A stretch of DNA of 64,000 nucleotides from Delphinus delphis. Taxonomy: Eukaryota; Chordata; Mammalia; Artiodactyla; Delphinidae. The notes below the pieces were generated by a model. It searched no databases and was not told the origin of the DNA. It saw only the letters and a list, made by a program, of their open reading frames with translations. The stretch is taken from positions 101,988,400 to 102,052,399 of the forward strand of contig NC_082690.1 in NCBI RefSeq assembly GCF_949987515.2. Direction: 5' to 3'. Shown here piece by piece: positions 53,101-62,100 of this stretch (positions are counted from its first letter, which is position 1; each line of letters opens with the position of its first letter). The position numbers and the translations under genes were made by a program.

Positions 53101-56100
53101 TTCCTATCCTAGACATCATGCTATAATATACGCACCATATTGTCTATCTAAAATCCAAAAACGGGACTTCCCTGGTGGTCCTGCAGTTAAGACTCCGTGC
53201 TCCCAGTGCAGGGGGGCCGGATTCGATCCCTGGTCAGGGAACCAGATCCTGCATGCCGCAACTAAGAGCCCACATGCCACAACTAAAAGATCTCACATGC
53301 TGCAACTAAAGATCACACATGCTGCAACTAAAGATACCGCATGCCACAACCAAGATCCCAAGTGCCACGACAAAGACCCAGCACAACGAAATAAGTAAAT
53401 TAAAAAAAAATTTTTTTAACTTTAAATCTAAAAAAATTTGAACTCCAAAACACATGTAGCCTCAAAGCGTTTGGATAAGGGCTTGCTGTCACATGTCATA
53501 TATTTCCTATAGGGATACATACCTGTTTACAGAACGCAGGAAGGGAATAGAAAGGATATATTCAAAACTGATAGGCATAGTGGTTACCTCTGGGGAGGGG
53601 GAGAGGGGGACTTCAGCCTTATCCAAAGTGCCCAGTTTTTTCAAAGGATAATATTTCTAATTTCATCAGTAATATTATACATTATTAACTTTTAAAAGGA
53701 GAAAAAATAGTACAATGATAGATATCATCTTACCCATTTAGAGAGCTTAATTCTAGGCTCTATGAGGAAGGCACAGAGTGAAGGGAATATCTCCACCAGG
53801 AAACCTTTCCCAGTCCCCCAGACTGGGACCTCTGATACCTGGGCATCTCTCTCCCTCAGCACTTAATAGGTAACGAACTCCTGTTCAGAACCCTGTTTTT
53901 GTAATTTACATGGAATCAAATCTAGCCCCTTTTTTTCTTTTGTCTTCTACCTTTGACATCTTGGTAAAAAAATTCTCCCTCGGGACTTCCCTGGTGCTCT
54001 AGTGGTTAAGAATCTGCCTTCCACTGCAGGGAATGTGAGTTCGATCCCTGGTCAGGGAACTAAGATCCCACATGCCGCAGGGCAACTAAGCCCGCGTGCC
54101 TAAACTAGAGACCCCACGTGCCACAAACCACAGAGCCCACGCGCCCTGGAGCCCTCGCACCACAACTAGAGGGCCCGTGCGCCACAACAAAAGATCCCAC
54201 GTGCCACAATTAAGACCTGATGCAGCCAAATAAATAAGCAAATAAATATTTTTTTAAAAATTTCTCCCTCGGGGCTTCCCTGGTGGCGCAGTGGTTAAGA
54301 ATCCGCCTGCCAATGCAGGGGACACAGGTTCGAGCCCTGGTCTGGGAAGATCCCACATGCCGTGGAGCAACTAAGCCCGTGCACCACAACTACTGAGCCC
54401 GTGTGCCACAACTACTGAAGCACGCGCACCTAGAGCCCGTGCTCTGCAACGAGAAGCCACCGCGATGAGAAGCCCGCGCACCGCAACGAAGAGTAGCCCC
54501 CACTCGCCGCAACTAGAGAAAGCCTGCGCGCAGCAACGAAGACCCAAAGTAGCCCCCCAAAAAAGAACTGCTACTATGGAGAAGAGGAGACAATGACTAA
54601 TAACAGTAGCAGTGATAGGTATAAGAAGTAATGGCTAGCAGTTACTAAGCACATACTGTTTTCCAGGCACATGATCCTATGCATTTTATAAATATGAATT
54701 TATTTAACCTCGCCTGAATTATTGCAATAGCTCCATAACCAGTCTCCCTGAATGCACACTTGTGCCTCTAAAAATCTATTCTAAACACAACAGCCAGGGT
54801 GATCCTTTCATAATATGTCAAATAATATCACTCCTCTGACCAAAACATGGCTCCCGTCTCACCCAGAGGAAAAGCCCAAGTCCTTACAAAGGCAGGGCAT
54901 CATTGGAAGCTGAATGCCTCTCTGACTTCATCACTTGGCCTTCTCCTGTCTCACCCTCCAACCCCACCCACTGGCCTTCTTGCTGTTCCTGGATCCTGAC
55001 AAGCACACTCCACCTCAGGGTCTTTCTTCCTGCTGTCCCCTCCCCTGCACCACTCCCCACACCCCTCCCCCCAATATATCTGCAGGACTGACCCACCCAC
55101 TTTCTTCCGGTTCCCAGCTCAACTCACTAAGGCCTTCCCTGACCACTCCAGCCACAGATACAGAATGCAGGATTACCATGAACCCCAAGCCTTCCTCCAT
55201 GTTTCAATCTTTGGCTGAAACTACTCAGTTGTAAAACTTATCTCAGTCTTAAAACTTTTAAATGATATATTAACATTTTTATGAGAAGTATATACCTGTA
55301 GCTGTTGAAGATCATCTTCCTGAATGTTCTGGGACAAATTATAAATCTAGAAAACAAAAGTCCAGATTTATTCTACTCTAGCTTACTTCAAATGAATCCC
55401 AAATAAGGCTAAAGGACTGAACAGAAGCTTTGTACAATGAAAGGTCTGCATATAAGAATATGAGGTCTGTTTAAACAGTAATAACATGTCTTTTGGAAAA
55501 CTATGCATATAATGTTGAAATCACATAATCTTTCCTTTACACTTTAAAATATAGTTTTCTTCAATTTTTACCAAATCTACATTTCCTGTATGATGTAAAT
55601 GATATAATTTTGATTTTCACTTTTCAGAGTTTTCTTGGAATATACTACATATATTTATGATCAAAATGGAAAAATAGTTTAGGCTCCTTCTTAAGCATGT
55701 AAGAGCTTAACTTATATCTGTAGTCTAAAAAGAACATTTACATATCACCATAGGAATGCTGATAACAGAACAATAACTGAAAGATGTATTCTCTTCATCT
55801 TATTTCTTCTACAAACTTTTTTCCTAGTCAAATGGTCTTACCTGAACAGAACTAGTCATGGTACTTAGAGCAAAGATGGTAGCACAATCTTTCACAGTGG
55901 ACTGGCTGTCAAATGCCCCCTGGGTATCCATCAGAACAACTGCAACCTATGGAAAAAAGGAAACACAAACAAAATATGTAAAAGTGAGAAGGGAAGACAT
56001 GCAAGGAGAAATTGAAAAGTACAGGTAATATTTAAATGAGGCTCAAGCACCTCCTCGTAGGTTCTATCAGAAAAGTACAATTACAGTTGACCCTTGAACA

Positions 56101-59100
56101 ACAGGGGTTTGAACTGCACAGGTCCACTTAATACGTGAATTTTTTTCAATAAATATAAGTATTCAGCTGCCTTGTATTTTTGAACAGAGAACTTTGCTGG
56201 AGAAGATTATCTGCTCTCATCCGGTGATATGATACAAAATAGAGGCATACAAAGCAATATGAAAAGAGGGGAAAATCACCCTAACAATCAAAACAGCCAA
56301 ATGTTGAAGTCTATTAGCTCACTTTCAAAGCCAGTCATTTGGATTGGCTAAGTCAATTAATTAATTGACTTAGTTTAAACTTAGGCATAATCAAAAAATA
56401 AATAAAACATATGGCGTGGGATATTTTTGGCATTTACCTGCAAGCCTGCATTCTTCTCTCAAATTTCTAGAGTTTTCTCGTTGTTTGATAAAATAAAATG
56501 AACATTTATTTCAATCTTTATGAAACAGAGACCACACCACAGATGCCAAATGAAAGCAGGAGAAACTAGGCTATCATTCACTCTATGTAATTAGGTTTCA
56601 TGAAGCCTTAATGAACGTTCCCACCTTAAAAGTTAGATGTATGCAAAATGTTAAATAAGATATAGTACCTTATAATCCTTATACAACTTGCTATAATTTT
56701 CAGTCATATAATTTAAAAATAAAACTTTTCAAACTCGTGCATAACTGGTTCCAAAAGAGGACAGGGTTTAATATGTTCAGAAAAATAAGTGAATTCATCA
56801 GCAAGTGCCTAGCTCTTTCCCAATACCGAAATTACTGCAAAGGCCAGATGGGAAGCTTTCTATGAAGCTCTAGTGAATACAAGAAGAGAAATGCCATAGT
56901 CAAAAACATTTTTAGGTAAGATTTACGATAACAAATACAAATCAAAATTTTTATTCTTAGAAATGGCATTTTTATTACTTAGAAAAGTATTTTTATTCTT
57001 AGAAATGATAATAAATCATTTTATATAGTTTATATATCAGGACCCATTAATAACATTATATATTTATGGATTTTCATATACCCAACGCACTACTGTGATT
57101 GAATACATATGATATAAATTCAACCAAAAGAAAGCACTATTCAGAAAAAAAGGTCAATTCAAATGAAATGAAGTTTCTAGCCTGAATACACTGAAATCTA
57201 ATGCTAAAAGAGTTCATCTACCCACACCTTAGCTGTTTTGTGAAGAGGATACTGTCAAACTAAACGACCAATCAAAACTAATCATGGGGACTTCCCTGGT
57301 GGAACAGTGGTTAAGAATCCGCCTGCCAATGCCGGGGACATGGGTTCGAGCTCTGGTCCGGGAAGATCCCACATGTCGCACAGCAACTAAGCCTGTGGGC
57401 CACAACTACTGAGCCTGTGCTCTAGAGCCCGCGAGCCACAACTACTGAAACCTGCGTGCCTAGAGCCCATGCTCCTCAACAAGAGAAGCCCGCACACTGC
57501 AATGAAGAGTAGCCCCCGCTCACCGCAACTAGAGAAAGCCCGCACGCAGCAACAAAGACCCAATACGGCAAAAAATAAATAAATAATAAACAAATAAATT
57601 AAAAATAAAACTGAAGGTTAAAAAAAAAAAGACTAATCATGGCTGGAACAAGTGGATTTCCACATGTGAAAGAATGGTTTTGGATCCCTACCTCACATCA
57701 TATACAAAAATTAACTAAAACAGATCAAGACCGAAATATTAGAGCAAAACCCACAAAACTCATAGAAGAAAGCATAGGTGTAAATCTTCATGGCCTCAGA
57801 TTAGGCAATGGTTTCTAATATATGACACCTAAAGCACAACAGACCAAAAAAATATATACAAACTGGACTTCAAATAATTGCAAATCACATATCCGATGAA
57901 AGTCTAGTATCCAGAATGCATAAAGAATTCAACAACAAAAAGACAACCCAATTAAAAAGTGGATTTGATTTGAACAGATGTTTTTCCCAAGAAAATATAC
58001 AAATGGTTATGTGAAAAGATTCTCAACATCATTAGTCATTACTAGTGTTACATCATGGATGGGCCTTGAGGGCACTGGGCTGGGTGCGAGAGGCTACACA
58101 AATGACCCATATGTTACGTGACTCCATCTACATGAAACAGCCAACATGGAAGAGGAAGGTAGATCGACAGTGGCCATGGGCTGGGAGCAGAGGGAAATGA
58201 AGAGTGACTGAGCTTCTTCTGGGGGTGATGGACATGTTCTGGAATTAGATGGTGATACCTGCACAGTCTTGTGAGTGAACTAAAAACTGCTGAATTATGT
58301 ATTTTAAAGGTTGAATTTTATGGTATGTGAATTATACCTCAATGAAAAAGAGAAAACCATGGCATCTGCTAATGAGAAAAATGAGGCCAAACAGAGGGAA
58401 AAAGAAGACATACTAAAGAGAAGCTCTTTGAGGAGTGGGAGTCATAAGTATACTTAAAGTGCTGCATATTTCGGGGAAATAGTATTCTCATATCGTGTAG
58501 TGGAATAGTAAAATACCATAACTACCTTCAAGAACAATTTGGCAATAGCTAGAAAAAGAGGAAATGGGCATTCTCAGACCCAGTAATTCCACTTGTAGGT
58601 GGCTTTCTAATTAGACAAGCTCTAAGCTAAAACCTCACCAAGTATAAAATAAGACAATCTTGCTAAACTTTTATTTGGCTAACTTCTAAAGAACTGCTTA
58701 TCAGTACAGCATTTATCCAATATTAATTTTTTTTAATTGTAGTTAATTTACAATGTTGTGTTAGTTTCTGGTGTAGGAATATTGATTTTTTTTAAAGCAC
58801 TCCTGATCCTGCTAGATGTCTGAATGTAATTTTTTTTAAAACACATTATAAACACAACAAGGTATCCTTACACACCAGAAAATTGACAATACCAAATGCT
58901 AACGAGAATATGAAACATCAGGACCTCTCACTCACTGCTGGAGAGCACGCAAAATGCCACAACTAGTTTGGAAGACAGCATGGCAGTTTCTCACAAAACT
59001 AAGCACAATCTTACCATACAGTCCAACAGTTGCACTTCTTGGTATTTACCCAAATGAGTTGAAACTTATGTCCACACAGTAACCTGCCCATGAATATTTA

Positions 59101-62100
59101 CAGCAGCTCTGCTCACAATTACCACAACTTGGAAGCAAACAAGATGGCATTCAGTAGGTGAGTGGATAAACTGTGGTCATACATAGAGTGGAATACTATT
59201 CAGAAATAAAAAGAAATGAGCTCTCAATACAAACAGATGTGAGGAACCATAAAAATATGTACGTTGCTAAGTGAAAGAAACCAATCAGAAAAGGCTATAT
59301 ACTATATGATTCCAACTATATGACATTCTGGAAAAGGCGAAACTATGGGGACAGTAAAACAATCAGTGGTTGCCAGGATTTCAGGGAGGGGAGGAGGAAC
59401 AAACGGGTGGAGCACAGAGGATTTTTAGGGCAGTGCACTTCCTCTGTTGATACAGTAATCGTAGCTACATATCATTATACATTTATCAAAACCCACAGAA
59501 CGTGCAACACAAAGAGTGAACCTTAACGTAAACCATGGGCTTTAGTTAATGACAACCTATCAATACTGGTCCATTAATTATAACAAATGTATCACACTGA
59601 CAAAAGATGTACATAATAGGGAGAAACTGGAAGGGGGAACTCTGCACTTCCTGATCAATATTCCTATAAACCTAAAATTACTCTAAAAAATAAAGTCTAT
59701 TAAATTTTTTTAAAGGGCAGGAAACCAAAATGCTGTCAATAAACATGGAGCTCTATAGAGGAGTCAATTCAACAAGATAAAAAAATGACGGCACTATAAA
59801 TGTCAGATAACTAAAAGCAAAGCCTGCTTACTACTAACACTGTAGAGATTTCCTAAACCCTTAAGGAGAATTAATACACCACATTCCCCCAAAATTAAAA
59901 TGAGGCCCACCACTTCTGTACAAAGGGATCACATAGTCAACAATTTATTTATTCCTAAAAATAAATTAAGAAAGCATCTGGGCTTCCCTGGTGGCGCAGT
60001 GGTTGAGAGTCCGCCTACCGATGCAGGGGACGCGGGTTCGTGCCCCGGTCTGGGAGGATCCCACATGCCGCGGAGTGGCTGGGCCCGTGAGCCATGGCCG
60101 CTGAGCCTGCGCGTCTGGAGCCTGTGCTCCGCAACGGGAGAGGCCACAGCAGTGAGAGCCCCGCGTACCACAAAAAAAAAAAAAAAAGAAAAATTAAGAA
60201 AGCATCTACTGGGGGGTGGGACGAATTGGGAGACTGGGATTGACATATATACACTACTACGTATAAAACAGATAACTAATAATAACCTACTGTTTAGCAC
60301 AGGAAACCCTATCTGTGGTGACCTATATGCAAAGGAAATCTACAAAAGAGTGGACGTATGTATAACTGATTCACTTTACTATACAGCAGAAACTAACACA
60401 ACATTGTAAAGCAACTATTCTGCAATAAAAAGTAAAAAACAAAACCACCTACCACACATTACCAGAAATGTAGAAAGAGAACATGATACAAAAAATAAGA
60501 ACAGAAATGAAGGTCATAGGGCCTTGTTGTGGTGCCATCTCTAAGAGTCGCTATGTTACCCACAGCAGGCCCTTAACTCACTGGGTCATTTTACAGTATC
60601 TCTAAAATGAAGATTGGACTTCCATTTCCAGTCAAAATGGAATAACAGACTGGACTTATCCTCCCACCTAAAACCAAACATAACAGACAAAATATATGAA
60701 ACAACAGTTTCAAGACACTGGACACTGGGTAACAAAGGATAATGATCCTTGAAAGAAAGGAAACAGATGAGGTGAGCCTTACAGTTGACCCAGCTAACTG
60801 GCCAAGGCACAGGGAGGGGGAATCCAGGCAGAGCCACCAGATTCTCTGAGTCAGGAAATACAGCTGAGAGTCAGGAAGACCAAGGAAACAGGAGTTCTTA
60901 GGCAGAGCACCTGAGTAGAGAGCTACTGAGACAAAGAACACCAGGGATCTACAGAGGGTACCCATCAAGTGTTCAGCCGAGTCCTGACCAACTCATGTGA
61001 ATAAGGAAATTACCTGAGACTAGAGAAAGAGCCATTCAAAAGGGTTAGAGGGGGCTTCCCTGGTGGCGCAGTGGTTGAGAATCCGCCTGCCAATGCAGGA
61101 GACACGGGTTTGTGCCCCGGTCTGGGAAGATCCCACATGCCGCGGAGCTGCTGGGCCCGTGAGCCATGGCTGCTGAGCCTGCGCGTCCAGAGCCTGTGCT
61201 CTGCAACGGGAGAGGCCACAACAGTGAGAGGCCCACGTACAGCAAAAAAAAAAAAAAAGGGGGGGGGTTAGAGGGAACACTACCTAAGGCTCACAGAGGA
61301 CCAAGAACAGCACCTGTTCCCTCCAGTCAGACTACAAAAACCCCATAAAAGCAACTAGACAAAAAGACACATTAAACACACAAGAACAAAGGATAACACC
61401 AATTTCTCAGCAGAAGTAATGTCAGCAAAAAGGCAAGGAAGGGTCTTCCCTGGTGGCACAGTGGATAAAAATCAGCCTGCCAATGCAGGGGACACAGGTT
61501 CAATCCCTGGTCCGGGAAGATCCCACATGCTGCAGAGCAACGAAGCCAGCGAGCCACCAGAAAGAAGAACTTGCCCTTTTGGAAGGCACCAGCCACTGAC
61601 ACCACCACCACATCAAGGTCTCGGATGTGTTCCTGTAAGAGGATGCTGGCCAAGGCTTTCTCTTCTAGCTCGAAGGCATGTTGGTCTTTCTACACCAAAA
61701 CAACCTGCACTGGACAACTACTGAGCCCATGTGCCACAACTACTGAAGCCTGCGTGCCTAGAGCCTGTGCTCCACGACAAGAGAAGCCACCATAATGAGA
61801 AGCCCATGCACCGCAACGAAGAGTAGCCCCCTCTCGCCGCAACTAGAGAAAACCCACATGCAGCAACAAAGACCCAACGCAGCCAAAAAAATAAATAAAA
61901 TTAAATCTTTTTTTTTTTTTGGCTGCGTTGTGTCTTCGTTGCTCTGTGTGGGCTTTCTCTTGTTGCGGAGCACGGGCTCTAGGCGCACAGGCTTTAATAG
62001 TTGTGGCACACGGGCTCAGTAGTTGTGGCTCGCTGGCTCTAGAGCACAGGCTCAATAGTTGTGGTGCACAGGCTTCGTTGCTCCACGGCACGTGGGATCT

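Larger units (their letters stand above)
47524..55295 (-). other. ATL3 intron, residues 187/188
   Basis: Holds two L2-like blocks (about 47690-48380 and 54700-55250), a CT-rich tract, an L1 fragment split by a SINE, and five further SINEs. Unassigned stretches: about 48400-49350, 51880-52470, 52840-53160 and 53430-53970. Confidence 0.8.

Noticed and set aside
61372..61653. The 94-residue minus frame with ATL3 similarity as a working ATL3 exon
   Set aside because: It is out of exon order, lacks splice sites, carries an in-frame stop upstream and runs into SINE sequence after KFFFL.
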